Positions 1 through 9,271 of a stretch of DNA of 64,000 bases are shown piece by piece. Numbering within the stretch: position 1 is the stretch's first letter; each line of letters opens with the position of its first letter. The notes below the pieces were generated by a model. That model was given only the letters and a program-made list of their open reading frames with translations. It made no database searches and had not been told where the DNA came from. The position numbers and the translations under genes were made by a program. Source of the stretch: Paenibacillus glycanilyticus (GTDB lineage: Bacteria; Bacillota; Bacilli; Paenibacillales; Paenibacillaceae); assembly GCF_023715145.1 (NCBI RefSeq), contig NZ_JAMBNP010000002.1:372001-436000 (forward strand). Direction: 5' to 3'.

Positions 1-15
1 ACCTATTTTCCATCC

Positions 16-963
16 TCACATCTGCTGCTTCGTCTTAAACAGCGTGTTTATCGATCCGCCATTATTAATGATCTTCAACGCCGTAGCCAAAAGATCCGCC
101 ATCGGCAGAACAACGAACTTATCCGAACGGTTCGGATCAATCGCGATCGTATCCGTGATGACTACCTCTTTAATATAAGGATGCGACAGCTTCTCCAGGG
201 CATTCTCCGAGAACAGGCCATGTGTCGCGCAAATGTAGGCATCATGGGCACCGCGTTTCTTCAATGCTTCAACAACCTTGATAATGGTACCGCCAGTATC
301 AATTAAGTCTTCGATGATAATTGGAGTCCGGCCTTCGACTTCACCGATAATATGCGTGATTTTGGAAGTGTTATGGGCAGGACGGTTCTTGATCATAATC
401 GCAAACGGACAGTCCATATAGTTCGCGAGCTTTTCCGCCGTTGTAGCACGTCCGGCATCCGGGGAGACAACGACTGGATTTTTGATGTTCTTGCTCTTCA
501 GATAATCCGTAATGAGATCAAGAGCGGTAATATGATCGACCGGGATTTCGAAAAAGCCTTGAATCGGATCGGCATGAAGATCCACCGTAATAAGCCGGTC
601 AGCTCCAACGGTCGTCAGCACGTCGGCAACAAGCTTGGCCGATATCGGCTCGCGCGGAGCGGATTTCCGTTCCTGACGGGCATAACCGTAATAAGGCATG
701 ATAATATTGATGGTTTTGGCGGAAGCCCGTTTCGCTGCATCAATCATAATCATAAGCTCGACGAGATTTTCATTCACTGGATGAGACAACGATTGTACGA
801 TATAGACGTGAGCCGAGCGGATTGATTCTATGTAGCGTAAGCTGATTTCACCGCTTGCCTGTCTAGAAATTTCAATATCTCCAAGCGGAACATTAAGCTT
901 CCGGCATAGCTCTTCCGCGAGCGGCCGGTTCGACGAGCCGGAAAAGATTTTTACATTTTGCAT
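16..963 (-). CDS. prs: Ribose-phosphate pyrophosphokinase, divergent form
   Basis: This enzyme makes PRPP from ribose 5-phosphate and ATP for nucleotide, His and Trp synthesis in the cytosol. The 315-residue length is normal for the family. Visible motifs are the flexible loop YARQERKS, SPDAGRA, the Lys/Arg pair in IKNRP, and the PRPP loop EDLIDTGGT near residues 218-226. The loop starts with Glu-Asp instead of the usual Asp-Asp, and SPDAGRA departs from the SPDHGG seen in Bacillus Prs. An AAGGAG site sits 8 bases before the ATG. It is not next to glmU, where the main Bacillales prs lies, so it may be a second isoform. Family assignment is firm; isoform status is inferred. Confidence 0.93.
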   Translation of the reverse strand: MQNVKIFSGSSNRPLAEELCRKLNVPLGDIEISRQASGEISLRYIESIRSAHVYIVQSLSHPVNENLVELMIMIDAAKRASAKTINIIMPYYGYARQERKSAPREPISAKLVADVLTTVGADRLITVDLHADPIQGFFEIPVDHITALDLITDYLKSKNIKNPVVVSPDAGRATTAEKLANYMDCPFAIMIKNRPAHNTSKITHIIGEVEGRTPIIIEDLIDTGGTIIKVVEALKKRGAHDAYICATHGLFSENALEKLSHPYIKEVVITDTIAIDPNRSDKFVVLPMADLLATALKIINNGGSINTLFKTKQQM

Positions 964-1078
964 CCGATTTTCTCCTTACGTTCATTATACAGATAGTCCC
1001 ATTATAGCCTTTCCGGCTACAAATTCAAAATGACCTAATACCCAAGGTGAAACGGCTATCCAAATGAAATGAAGAAAA

Positions 1079-1117
1079 GCAGTCTTGAAAAGTCTGTTTC
1101 AGACTCTTCAAGACTGC
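1079..1117 (-). terminator. Rho-independent terminator of the sugar ABC operon
   Basis: An 11-bp perfect outer stem (GCAGTCTTGAA / TTCAAGACTGC) encloses a second AGTCTG/CAGACT stem. On the minus strand it is followed by a T-rich tract. It lies just after the stop of the solute-binding protein gene. Confidence 0.85.
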
Positions 1118-1128
1118 CCGATCACCGC

Positions 1129-2433
1129 TTATTTGCTCACGATTTCCTGAATAGCTTTCTCCAGCTTGTCAAAGAGCTGGTCTTTATCAATCGATCCGCC
1201 TTGGTACTCTTGCATGGCAGCACCCCAGCCTTGCGGTACGCCGTCCGGGTAACGGCCCCAATGCCAGCCGCCCGCTGTTGCCGCTTGCTCAGATACCGCT
1301 ACGCCCATTTGACCGATTTCGTCAGCTGTAGGCTTGATCGAAGTAAGAGCCGGAATGAATTTGAATTCTTTTGTCAGGTACGTTTTGCCCGTCTCGGAAG
1401 TGACCATCCAGTTCAGGAATGCTTTTGCTTCTTCCGCGTTTTTGGATTTGCTGTTTACGATCCAGAAGTTCGCGGGACCTGTGTAGATGTGAGCGTTGCC
1501 GCTGTCGTCAATCGGAATAGGGAGAAGGCCAACGTTCAGCTTCGCTACTTTGTCGACATCGCCTTGGATCCAGTTACCTTGCTGGATCATCGCGGCTTTA
1601 CCGGATGCGAAGTTCGCAACTTGCGTGGCATAATCCGTTGTCAGCTTGTCTTTTTGGCTGTATTTGAATACCACGTCAACATAGTTAATCCATTTCTTGA
1701 ATACATCGTTGTCTTTGAAGTTTGTGCTGCCGTCTTTTGTTCCGTTGATGAAAGCGATAGGGTCCGGCTGCTCAGCAAGACCAACGTTGATTGTGTGGTG
1801 ACCAATCGACCACCATTCGTTTGTTGTCGAGAACGGCGTGATGCCCGCTGCTTGGAGTTGCTTAGCTGCTGCCTCTAGCTCCGTCAATGTTTTAGGAAGA
1901 GTAGTAATGCCGGCTTTCTCAAACAAGTCCTTGTTATAGAAAATGCCGTAGCCCTCGATGTTCATCGGCATGCCGAGCAGCTTGCCGTCTACTTGCGCGG
2001 GACCTGCCGCTGCCGGGATTACGTCCTTCGCCCAAGCTTCGCCGGACAAGTCTGTTGCACGGTCATAGTAAGCTTCAAGCGCGGCGTAACCTTCGGAGTT
2101 GAAAATTTCCGGTTCGGAGCCGGAAGCGATTTCAGCCTTCAGCAGGGCATTATAGTCTTCGCCGCCGCCATGCGTTTCAACTTCAACCTTAACGCCGGTT
2201 TCTTTCTCATATTCTTCAGCCATGCGGTTAAGCGCATCGGCGATTTCCACTTTGAATTGGAATACCTTGATCGTTACGTTCTTTTTAGGAGTTGTAGTTG
2301 CTTCAGTTGTTGCGTTCGCCGACTCGGCAGGTTTATTGGTGGCTTCGGAACCCGAGTTATTGCCGTTGTTGCCGCAGCCGGCGGCCGTCAAAGTCAGGAT
2401 TGCCGCAGCCAGAAGAATAGAAAGCTTTTTCAT
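1129..2433 (-). CDS. Sugar ABC transporter substrate-binding lipoprotein
   Basis: This is a family 1 extracellular solute-binding protein (MalE/UgpB type) that would capture a sugar outside the membrane and deliver it to the two permeases encoded upstream in the same operon. The 434-residue product begins with a lipoprotein signal peptide ending in LTAAGC, followed by an Asn/Gly/Ser-rich linker. The ATG at 2433 was chosen because GGGGAGG lies 9 bases before it; a longer in-frame reading to 2514 lacks a binding site. It is the last gene of the operon and is followed by a strong terminator. The sugar is not identifiable from sequence. Confidence 0.92.
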   Translation of the reverse strand: MKKLSILLAAAILTLTAAGCGNNGNNSGSEATNKPAESANATTEATTTPKKNVTIKVFQFKVEIADALNRMAEEYEKETGVKVEVETHGGGEDYNALLKAEIASGSEPEIFNSEGYAALEAYYDRATDLSGEAWAKDVIPAAAGPAQVDGKLLGMPMNIEGYGIFYNKDLFEKAGITTLPKTLTELEAAAKQLQAAGITPFSTTNEWWSIGHHTINVGLAEQPDPIAFINGTKDGSTNFKDNDVFKKWINYVDVVFKYSQKDKLTTDYATQVANFASGKAAMIQQGNWIQGDVDKVAKLNVGLLPIPIDDSGNAHIYTGPANFWIVNSKSKNAEEAKAFLNWMVTSETGKTYLTKEFKFIPALTSIKPTADEIGQMGVAVSEQAATAGGWHWGRYPDGVPQGWGAAMQEYQGGSIDKDQLFDKLEKAIQEIVSK

Positions 2434-2550
2434 TTTTGTTAACCTCCCCATTTTTGTCAAAAGGTTGTTCTCTTTACAAGTTTGATTATATGGAAGCTTA
2501 AAGCCAAGAAACACAGACGTTTTTGTCGTGAAAAGTGCAAAATATTGATT

Positions 2551-3381
2551 TTACCCTTTGAGCGACCCTGAAGAGATTCCCTCGATAATATGTTTTTGCA
2601 GCATCAGGAACATGATAATAATAGGCGTAATGCCCATCGTCAGACCGGCGAGAGCTAGATCCCATTGCTTGGTATATTGCCCAAAGAAGCGGGTAATCGC
2701 AAGCGGAATCGTCGTCAGGTCTTTGTTCGAGCCGATAATAAGCACCGGCAGCAGGTAGTCGTTCCAAATCCATAAGCCGTTCAAAATAATGACGGTTACA
2801 ATAATCGGGCGAAGCAGCGGGAACACGATCCGCCAGAATACGCCGTAAGGCGAGCATCCGTCAACGACAGCGGCTTCTTCAATCTCAAGCGGGACGCTCT
2901 TGATAAAGCCGTGGAACAGGAAGACGGACAGCGATAATCCAAAGCCGAGATAACAGATGACGATGCCAAACAGATTCGCGCGAAGCTCCAGGAAGCTGGT
3001 TACGCGAACAAGCTGCAGCATAACCGACTGGAACGGGATGATCATCGCCGAGATGAAGCAGGTGAACAGAATTTTATTGAACACCGTTGGCTTGCGGACA
3101 AGCCGGTAGCCGGTCATGGCGCTGATTACGACAATTCCGGCCACGCTGATGCCGGTAATGAGAACGGAATTCCATAAGGCTTTCGGGAATTTAATAATAT
3201 CCCATACCTTCGAGTAATTCGAGAACAGGTACTTGTCCGGGAGAGAAGCGGCATCCACCATAATCTCGCCAAGCGCTTTAACCGAATTGACTAGCACGAA
3301 GTAAAAAGGAGCTATGAAAAGCAGAGCAAGCAATATGGCTGCAGCTGCAATGGCCCAAAGCCGGGAACGGGAAGCCGTCAT
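2551..3381 (-). CDS. Sugar ABC transporter permease (MalG type)
   Basis: This is the second inner-membrane subunit of the importer, 276 residues with about six hydrophobic segments. The EAA loop that contacts the ATPase is visible near residues 180-205 (EIEEAAVVDGCSPYGVFWRI). The ATG directly follows the TAA stop of the other permease gene, so the two are probably translationally coupled. No ATPase gene is present, which is common for Paenibacillus and Bacillus CUT1 importers that share an MsmX-like ATPase. Confidence 0.93.
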   Translation of the reverse strand: MTASRSRLWAIAAAAILLALLFIAPFYFVLVNSVKALGEIMVDAASLPDKYLFSNYSKVWDIIKFPKALWNSVLITGISVAGIVVISAMTGYRLVRKPTVFNKILFTCFISAMIIPFQSVMLQLVRVTSFLELRANLFGIVICYLGFGLSLSVFLFHGFIKSVPLEIEEAAVVDGCSPYGVFWRIVFPLLRPIIVTVIILNGLWIWNDYLLPVLIIGSNKDLTTIPLAITRFFGQYTKQWDLALAGLTMGITPIIIMFLMLQKHIIEGISSGSLKG

Positions 3382-4269
3382 TTACGCTTCAACCTCCTTA
3401 CGTTTGGTCAGCCACACTTGCGTGACGGCAATGATGGAGACGGCAAAGAAGAACAGCATCGCTTTGGCGGTTCCAAGACCGTAACGGTTGTTGACAAGCG
3501 CCTCGGCATAAATGTTATAAGCAAGCGATTGGGTGGAAGTACCGGGACCGCCTTTGGTAAGGGATAAGTTCAGGTCGAACATTTTGAACGCGCCGGAAGT
3601 GGTCAAGAACAAGCAAACCGTAATGGCCGGCATCACAAGCGGCATAATGACCTTGCGTACGGTCTGGAAATAGGTCGCTCCGTCGATCGTTGCGGCTTCC
3701 ATCAAGTCCTTCGGTACTCCAACGATAGCCGCGATGTAAATAACCATCATGTAGCCGGTTGTCTGCCAGACGAAGACGATAACGAGTCCCCAAAAGCCGG
3801 TCTCCGGCGTGCCGAGCCATGGAAGCTCGAAGAAGTGCCAGCCCGTCATTTCGCCGATGGTTTTGAAGCCTTTGGTAAAAATAAACTGCCAGATGTAGCC
3901 GAGCAGGATACCGCCAATCATGTTAGGCAGGAAGAAAATCGTACGGAGCGTATTGCGTCCCCGCATCGGGCGGGTCAGCAGGAGCCCCAGAAGAAGAGCG
4001 AGAATATTCGTAACGACTACCGTAACGACAGTAAATTTGAGCGTAAACTTAAAGGCTGCCCAAAACTTGTCATCGTTGGTGAAGATGCGGTGGATATTGT
4101 CCATGCCGATCCATTTGGCTTTGTCGAGGTCCAGCCCGTTCCATTCCGTGAAGGAAAAGTAGAAGCCAAGCAGGAACGGGATAAGCACAATAATCGTGAA
4201 GACGATCATTCCCGGTCCGACAAATACGAGCTGCTGCATCCATTCGTTTGATCTTTTTCGTAAATTCAA
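3382..4269 (-). CDS. Sugar ABC transporter permease (MalF/UgpA type)
   Basis: This is the first gene of the leftward operon, a 295-residue membrane subunit with about six transmembrane segments and an EAA loop (DLMEAATIDGATYFQTVRKV). The start is TTG at 4269, chosen because AAGGAGG lies about 7 bases upstream. It diverges from the sensor kinase gene across a 129-bp gap, which suggests that the kinase/regulator pair controls this importer. That link is inferred from position and from the same arrangement in many Paenibacillus loci. Confidence 0.93.
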   Translation of the reverse strand: MNLRKRSNEWMQQLVFVGPGMIVFTIIVLIPFLLGFYFSFTEWNGLDLDKAKWIGMDNIHRIFTNDDKFWAAFKFTLKFTVVTVVVTNILALLLGLLLTRPMRGRNTLRTIFFLPNMIGGILLGYIWQFIFTKGFKTIGEMTGWHFFELPWLGTPETGFWGLVIVFVWQTTGYMMVIYIAAIVGVPKDLMEAATIDGATYFQTVRKVIMPLVMPAITVCLFLTTSGAFKMFDLNLSLTKGGPGTSTQSLAYNIYAEALVNNRYGLGTAKAMLFFFAVSIIAVTQVWLTKRKEVEA

Positions 4270-4398
4270 TGTGAGTCCTCCTTCGTAATGCGGCTTCCTA
4301 GTTGGTGTATAGCTAGACTATAAACAGTTATTGAAATTTGAACCACCGATAGATATGATGGGTTAGGTGTAAAATATTGACCTTGGAGGTAGGACGTC

Positions 4399-6231
4399 AT
4401 GTTTGCGTTCGCAACAAGCATCAACCGAAAACTGATGGCGCTCTTGCTTGCCGTCACGATTATTCCGATCACCGTATCAATGATTATCTCGAATTATTAC
4501 ATCAAGGATAAGGTCACGGCGCAGTCGATTCACGAGAATCAGAACCTGCTTGCGCTCGGCAAAAATAACATACTGGGCTATATGGACAAGATCAACGAAA
4601 ACTCGCTTGACGTGTATTTGAATATCAACAAGTCCAACTCGCTGTATGCCTTGATTGAACGGGGAGAGTCGCCTAATGTGAACGTTCCGCTGTTCGACGA
4701 GAAAAATAATCTGCAGATTTACGCCCATATGCTGAACATTTATCAGTCTACGAACGGCATTCATCAAATTCAGCTGCAGATCGGGGAAGGGAAGCTGACG
4801 TACCTGATGGCACGGGGGTTTTTCCGCAGAGGGATCAATCAGCCGCTGGAATGGCCGGTTGGACAAGGCACGAGTCCGAAGCCTTTCGTTGAGGCGACGC
4901 ATACAAGCGCGCATTACAATCTGGATTGGAGCTCTGCCGTCAAAGAGGAAAGCGTTTTCACCCTCCGCCGGCCGATTATCCGTACACCTAGCGATGAAGT
5001 GATCGGTTATTTGTCCATGGATGTCAAATCCGAAGAACTGAATCAAATCTGCCGGCAGCTCACGATGTCGACCGAGGAGCAGCTCTATATTCTCGACCGG
5101 AGCCGTAATTTCGTATGCTCGGTGAATGGCCGGGAAGATCAGTCCCAGCTGAAATGGACGGATCAGGTACTTGCTTCCGAGCAGGGAAACGGCGTCATCA
5201 AATGGAAGGATCAGTCTTTTTCCGGCATTGTGATCTATGATACACTGAGTACCAATTATATGGATTGGGTCGTTGTGAAGCAGCTTCCTTACTCGTATCT
5301 GTACGAGAGCGCAACGGCGATCCGGACGATCAATACGTCTGTCATCGCCATCTTTATGGTGCTTGCGGTTATCGCAAGCTTCCTGGTCAGCTATCAATTC
5401 ACGAAGCCGATCAAACGGCTCATCGGCCATATTAACCAGGTTCAATCCGGGAATTTCAATGTCGCCGTTCCCGTGGACCGGAAGGATGAGATCGGCATAT
5501 TGGCAAGGCGTTTCAACACGATGATTCAGACGATCCGGGACCTGATTAACAGTGAATACCGGCTTGAAATCGCCAATAAGACCAATCAGCTGAGAGCGAT
5601 GCAGGCACAGATCAATCCGCATTTTCTGTACAATGCCCTGCAGTCGATCGGGACGCTTGCCCTGCATGCCGGAGCTCCCAAGGTGTATACGCTTATTACG
5701 TCCATTGCGAAAATGATGCGTTACAACATGAACACGAGCGAGTCGATTGTTCCATTTGTGATGGAATTAAATCATGCCAAGGCCTATCTGGAGCTTCAGC
5801 AGCAGAGATTTAACGAGCAGCTGACCGTGCATTACGCTATTGATCCGGCGTCCCTGCAGGTGCAAGTGCCGAAGATGCTGCTGCAGCCGCTGATAGAGAA
5901 CTATTTCAAGCATGGCTACGAAACATCAGGACGGAACGGAATTCTTCGGCTATTCTCGGAGGTCACGGATGATGGAGGCTGGCTCACGATTCGACTCGAG
6001 GATAATGGCAGCGGAATGGATCAAGAAAAGCTGCGCGAGTTGAGACAGCTGTTGTTCCGTTCGACGGGAGCATTGCTGGAGGAGCAGAAGAGTATTGGCA
6101 TCAGCAATGTGTGGATGCGGCTGAAGCTTTATTATAGCGAGGAAGCGGAGATGAGCATGGACTCATCGCCTGCGGGAGGATTTACCGTTACCCTGCGAAT
6201 ACCCGTGCAAGAGCTGGAGGAACGAGCATGA
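4399..6231 (+). CDS. YesM-type sensor histidine kinase
   Basis: This membrane sensor of 610 residues has an N-terminal transmembrane helix (about 10-32), a large extracellular sensing region, a second helix (about 310-332), a HAMP linker, and a His_kinase plus ATPase module. The phospho-accepting histidine is His408 in the motif QINPHFLYN, and the N and G boxes are visible as LIENYFKHG and DNGSGM. Translation starts at ATG 4399 behind TTGGAGG. Its stop overlaps the ATG of the regulator (ATGA). It probably senses a sugar or cell-surface cue for the divergent ABC importer. Confidence 0.95.
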   Translation: MFAFATSINRKLMALLLAVTIIPITVSMIISNYYIKDKVTAQSIHENQNLLALGKNNILGYMDKINENSLDVYLNINKSNSLYALIERGESPNVNVPLFDEKNNLQIYAHMLNIYQSTNGIHQIQLQIGEGKLTYLMARGFFRRGINQPLEWPVGQGTSPKPFVEATHTSAHYNLDWSSAVKEESVFTLRRPIIRTPSDEVIGYLSMDVKSEELNQICRQLTMSTEEQLYILDRSRNFVCSVNGREDQSQLKWTDQVLASEQGNGVIKWKDQSFSGIVIYDTLSTNYMDWVVVKQLPYSYLYESATAIRTINTSVIAIFMVLAVIASFLVSYQFTKPIKRLIGHINQVQSGNFNVAVPVDRKDEIGILARRFNTMIQTIRDLINSEYRLEIANKTNQLRAMQAQINPHFLYNALQSIGTLALHAGAPKVYTLITSIAKMMRYNMNTSESIVPFVMELNHAKAYLELQQQRFNEQLTVHYAIDPASLQVQVPKMLLQPLIENYFKHGYETSGRNGILRLFSEVTDDGGWLTIRLEDNGSGMDQEKLRELRQLLFRSTGALLEEQKSIGISNVWMRLKLYYSEEAEMSMDSSPAGGFTVTLRIPVQELEERA

Positions 6232-7841
6232 AAATACTGATTGTAGACGATGAACAACATGTGCGCGAAGCGATCAAGCTGCTGATTGATTGGGAGCTGC
6301 TTGGGATCAAAGAGATCTATGAAGCCGATAACGGCGATACAGCCATTGAGCTGCTGGGGAAGATTCAGCCGGAGATCGTCATTACGGATATGCGGATGCC
6401 AAGCAAGGATGGCGTGGAGCTGCTGGCCTGGATGAAGGAGCATGGGCGCAGGAGCAAAGCAATCGTCATCAGCGGTTATGATGATTTCCATCTGGTGCGC
6501 AGCTCGATGAAATACGGCGGTCAAGACTATTTGCTAAAGCCGATTGATCCCGAGCAGCTGATGGAGGCGCTCCAGAAAGCAAAGCATAGCTGGGAGCAAG
6601 AGGAAGAAGCGCGTAAACGGGATCAGCAGCGAAGCATAGAGATGAATCAGATCAAGCCCGTTTATCGGGACAAGCTCTTCTCGTCGATGATCAGCGAAGC
6701 CGGCGCGGGCGGTCAAGTGGCGGTTCCCGCCGTGCTGAGGGAGGAGTTCGGGCTTGACGGCGTTGAGCAATGCCAAGTGATCATTCTGAGCACGGGAATG
6801 CTGGAGCCGCAGATCTCCCGGAAGTTTGACGGCAACCGGGACCTGCTTACCTTTTGCCTGATTAACGTGTGCAACGAAATATTGAAGCAGAGGAATGGCG
6901 GCTTCGCATTCCGTTATTGGAACAGCGACAACGAGATTATTATTTTGCTGTGGGACCGGCTTGCGGACTGGGAAACGCTGCTGAGCCTCATAACGGAAGG
7001 AATCTTGAAGTCGATTCATGGACGGTTTCATTACGGGGTGGGGCAGCCGCAGCCTTTTCCTAGCGGATTATCTTTATCGTATCAAGCGGCCCGATTGGCG
7101 CTTAAACAGCGTAATTTGCTGGAGGAGAGCAGCTTTATTCATAAAAGCGAGCAAGCCTTTAAGGCTGGAGTATATTCCCTGAGCATCGCCTCTTATGAAG
7201 AGCGCTTCAGGCTTGCGGCGTGGAGCGGCAAGGAGAAGGATATGGGGACGGCGGTAGACAGCTTCCTGGAGACGGCTCGGCAGCTGCCGGTCATTACGCA
7301 AGAGCAGATGGAGTTATGGCGCTTTGAATATGAGTCGATGCTAAGCCGCTGGAGACAGGATCTTGCGGCGAAACAGGACATGCAGGCAAGCGCTGAACCG
7401 CCTTCCGGCCGGCCGTTATTCCTGCTCTTGGACGAGCGGGGGAGATTGTCTTTGGAATTATGCAGGCGCGAGCTTATGAACGGATTAACCGCGTTTGCGG
7501 CTATTGCCGGCGCCGGAGGCAACAAAGAGCATAGCATCATGCGGGATATTGCGAAATACATGGAGCAGCATTATAACCGAGAGGTGACGCTTCAGGACAT
7601 ATCCGACAGGTTCTATCTAAGCCGGGAGTATATCTCACGTCGCTTCAAGCAGGAGATGGGAGAGAATGTATTCGATTATCTTGGCCGCATAAGGGTCGAG
7701 AAAGCGAAGCTGCTGCTGCAAAATCCGAACCTGAAGATCGCCCAGATCGCCGAGATGGTCGGGTATGACGACGATAAATATTTCAGCAAGGTGTTCAAGA
7801 AGTTTGAGGGGCAGTCGCCCAACCAGTACAGGAAATTGTGA
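6228..7841 (+). CDS. YesN-type response regulator with AraC DNA-binding domain
   Basis: This 537-residue cytosolic regulator is the partner of the preceding kinase. The receiver domain occupies about residues 1-120 with acidic pocket Asp7/Asp8, phospho-acceptor Asp54 (VITDMRMP) and the conserved Lys in LLKPID. A central region of about 300 residues is typical of YesN proteins. The C-terminal AraC-type double helix-turn-helix spans about 435-537, ending in PNQYRKL. The four-base overlap with the kinase gene indicates co-translation. It probably activates the divergent sugar importer. Confidence 0.95.
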   Translation: MKILIVDDEQHVREAIKLLIDWELLGIKEIYEADNGDTAIELLGKIQPEIVITDMRMPSKDGVELLAWMKEHGRRSKAIVISGYDDFHLVRSSMKYGGQDYLLKPIDPEQLMEALQKAKHSWEQEEEARKRDQQRSIEMNQIKPVYRDKLFSSMISEAGAGGQVAVPAVLREEFGLDGVEQCQVIILSTGMLEPQISRKFDGNRDLLTFCLINVCNEILKQRNGGFAFRYWNSDNEIIILLWDRLADWETLLSLITEGILKSIHGRFHYGVGQPQPFPSGLSLSYQAARLALKQRNLLEESSFIHKSEQAFKAGVYSLSIASYEERFRLAAWSGKEKDMGTAVDSFLETARQLPVITQEQMELWRFEYESMLSRWRQDLAAKQDMQASAEPPSGRPLFLLLDERGRLSLELCRRELMNGLTAFAAIAGAGGNKEHSIMRDIAKYMEQHYNREVTLQDISDRFYLSREYISRRFKQEMGENVFDYLGRIRVEKAKLLLQNPNLKIAQIAEMVGYDDDKYFSKVFKKFEGQSPNQYRKL

Positions 7842-7910
7842 TGCGCGCAAGATTCAAGTAAGGTTCAGGCGTAACTACGAATTCGAATGTTCTTCCGACC
7901 GCTGTTGCTC

Positions 7911-7951
7911 GGGGATTCCTTGATTAGATTATTTTTAAGGTTGGAATCCCC
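7911..7951. repeat. 9-bp perfect inverted repeat in intergenic gap
   Basis: GGGGATTCC at 7911-7919 is mirrored by GGAATCCCC at 7943-7951 with a 23-base AT-rich loop. It is not followed by a T-run, so it is a poor terminator. It could be an RNA stem or a spaced protein site. Confidence 0.5.
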
Positions 7952-8053
7952 AAGCAAAGGCGGGCACTGCGTTTCTCCAGAATCATTCGAGCTTCTTCGT
8001 TACCGTTTAACCTTCTTAAAAAGTGCGCTCATAAAGGAAAAAAGCGATATGTA

Positions 8054-8084
8054 AAGGAGCTGGCCATGAGGCAGCTCCTTTTTT
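8054..8084 (+). terminator. Rho-independent terminator after the two-component pair
   Basis: The stem AAGGAGCTG / CAGCTCCTT is followed by TTTTTT. It lies in the gap before the convergent SDR gene and about 210 bases after the regulator stop. Confidence 0.85.
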
Positions 8085-8106
8085 GATGGATAGCAGGATT
8101 GGTTTG

Positions 8107-8868
8107 TTATTCGATCATGCTTTTTGTGGCGTGGTACATGCTCTCCGCGTATTTGTCGATTTCATCGCGCGACATGCGGAGGCGGTCTACGGAGGTGCCG
8201 TAGCCGATCTCCGGCTTGCCTTCCGCAAGGCCCTGGAAGATGCCTTCAGCGAAGGCGTCGAGCGGTTCTCCGTGCACGTGCAGGCCAGCTCCGCCCAGGT
8301 TGGTATTTACTGCCGGAGGGGCTATCTCAATGACCTCAACGGATGTCTCCGAGAGCTGATGTCTCAGACTCATCGTGAAGGAATGAAGTGCCGCTTTCGT
8401 AGCAGAATAGATCGGTGCAATTGCAAACGGAGTAAAGGCAAGACCCGATGTGACGTTAAGGATTGCGGCATTTTCCTTAGCTGCAAACACTGGAGCGAAC
8501 AGCATCGAAAGATGGAAGGGAGCCTCAATGTTTGTTGTGATTTCTTTGTTGAAATAGGCCCAATCCAATTTCGCATCGGCTTTTAACACGCTGAACCTTT
8601 GCTGGATTCCGGCATTGTTAACGAGCACATTAACTTCCGGATAATTGGCTGTTACCCAATCAAACAAGGCGATCCGCTCGGCTTCATTTTCTAAATCACT
8701 GACACGAGTTATAAGGCCCGGGAGCTTCTCTTGTGCTTCTTGCAGAACATTCTCGCGTCGTCCAGTCACAATAACGGTATTTCCTGCTTGGATAAAGCGC
8801 TCTGCAAAAGCGAGTCCGATTCCGGAGCTTCCGCCTGTAATAAGAATCGTATTTCCTGAAAGTTTCAT
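8107..8868 (-). CDS. Short-chain dehydrogenase/reductase (DltE-like)
   Basis: This 253-residue cytosolic oxidoreductase carries the SDR signatures in order: the Rossmann motif TGGSSGIG near residue 12, NNAG near residue 87, and the catalytic YSATK around residue 157. It resembles the DltE/YueD subgroup, whose substrate is not settled. It overlaps the upstream MerR regulator gene by four bases (ATGA), so the two form an operon driven by the MerR-type promoter at 9272-9302. Given that regulator type, an aldehyde or ketone substrate is plausible but inferred. Confidence 0.9.
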   Translation of the reverse strand: MKLSGNTILITGGSSGIGLAFAERFIQAGNTVIVTGRRENVLQEAQEKLPGLITRVSDLENEAERIALFDWVTANYPEVNVLVNNAGIQQRFSVLKADAKLDWAYFNKEITTNIEAPFHLSMLFAPVFAAKENAAILNVTSGLAFTPFAIAPIYSATKAALHSFTMSLRHQLSETSVEVIEIAPPAVNTNLGGAGLHVHGEPLDAFAEGIFQGLAEGKPEIGYGTSVDRLRMSRDEIDKYAESMYHATKSMIE

Positions 8869-9239
8869 CGTAGCGCCTCCTGAGTGCGTTTAATATAACG
8901 CGTGATTTTCTCCTGGATTCCTTCCAGGGACTCTGTCATTGACGATATTTCAGCTAGTACAACCTGTTTATGGTTGTTCAGCATATCAAGCCGTTGTTCA
9001 ATCGTGCTGTCCCCCGCAACTACCCAATCGATATATTGCTTGATATCGCTTATGGACATGTTTGTGTTCTTCAAACAGCCAACCGTTACAAGAAGCGAGA
9101 TTTGATCTTCCGAAAATAACCGCCTCCCTGCGCTATCGCGCTCGATTAAGGGCAGCAGGCCTTTTTTTTCATAAAAACGCAAGGTTGATTCCGGTATTTT
9201 TAATCTAGCCGCAGCCTCGCCAATTGAATAATATTTCAT
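8865..9239 (-). CDS. MerR-family regulator, AdhR/NmlR-like
   Basis: This 124-residue DNA-binding activator has the MerR winged helix at residues 1-70 (SIGEAAARL, STLRFYEKKGLLP) and a coiled-coil dimer helix at the C-terminus. It lacks the cysteine clusters of metal-sensing MerR proteins but has a single Cys at position 55, followed by LKNTNMSISDIK, as in the aldehyde-responsive AdhR group. It is the first gene of an operon with an SDR reductase and lies behind a MerR-type promoter with a perfect palindrome, indicating autoregulation. The inducer is inferred, not shown. Confidence 0.9.
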   Translation of the reverse strand: MKYYSIGEAAARLKIPESTLRFYEKKGLLPLIERDSAGRRLFSEDQISLLVTVGCLKNTNMSISDIKQYIDWVVAGDSTIEQRLDMLNNHKQVVLAEISSMTESLEGIQEKITRYIKRTQEALR

Positions 9240-9271
9240 CTGGAGTCCTCCAATATGATGTCGACGAAATT

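Noticed and set aside
4477..5667. A 396-codon frame antisense to the sensor kinase
   Set aside because: It is fully inside a well-supported kinase gene and shows no recognisable domain or start signal.
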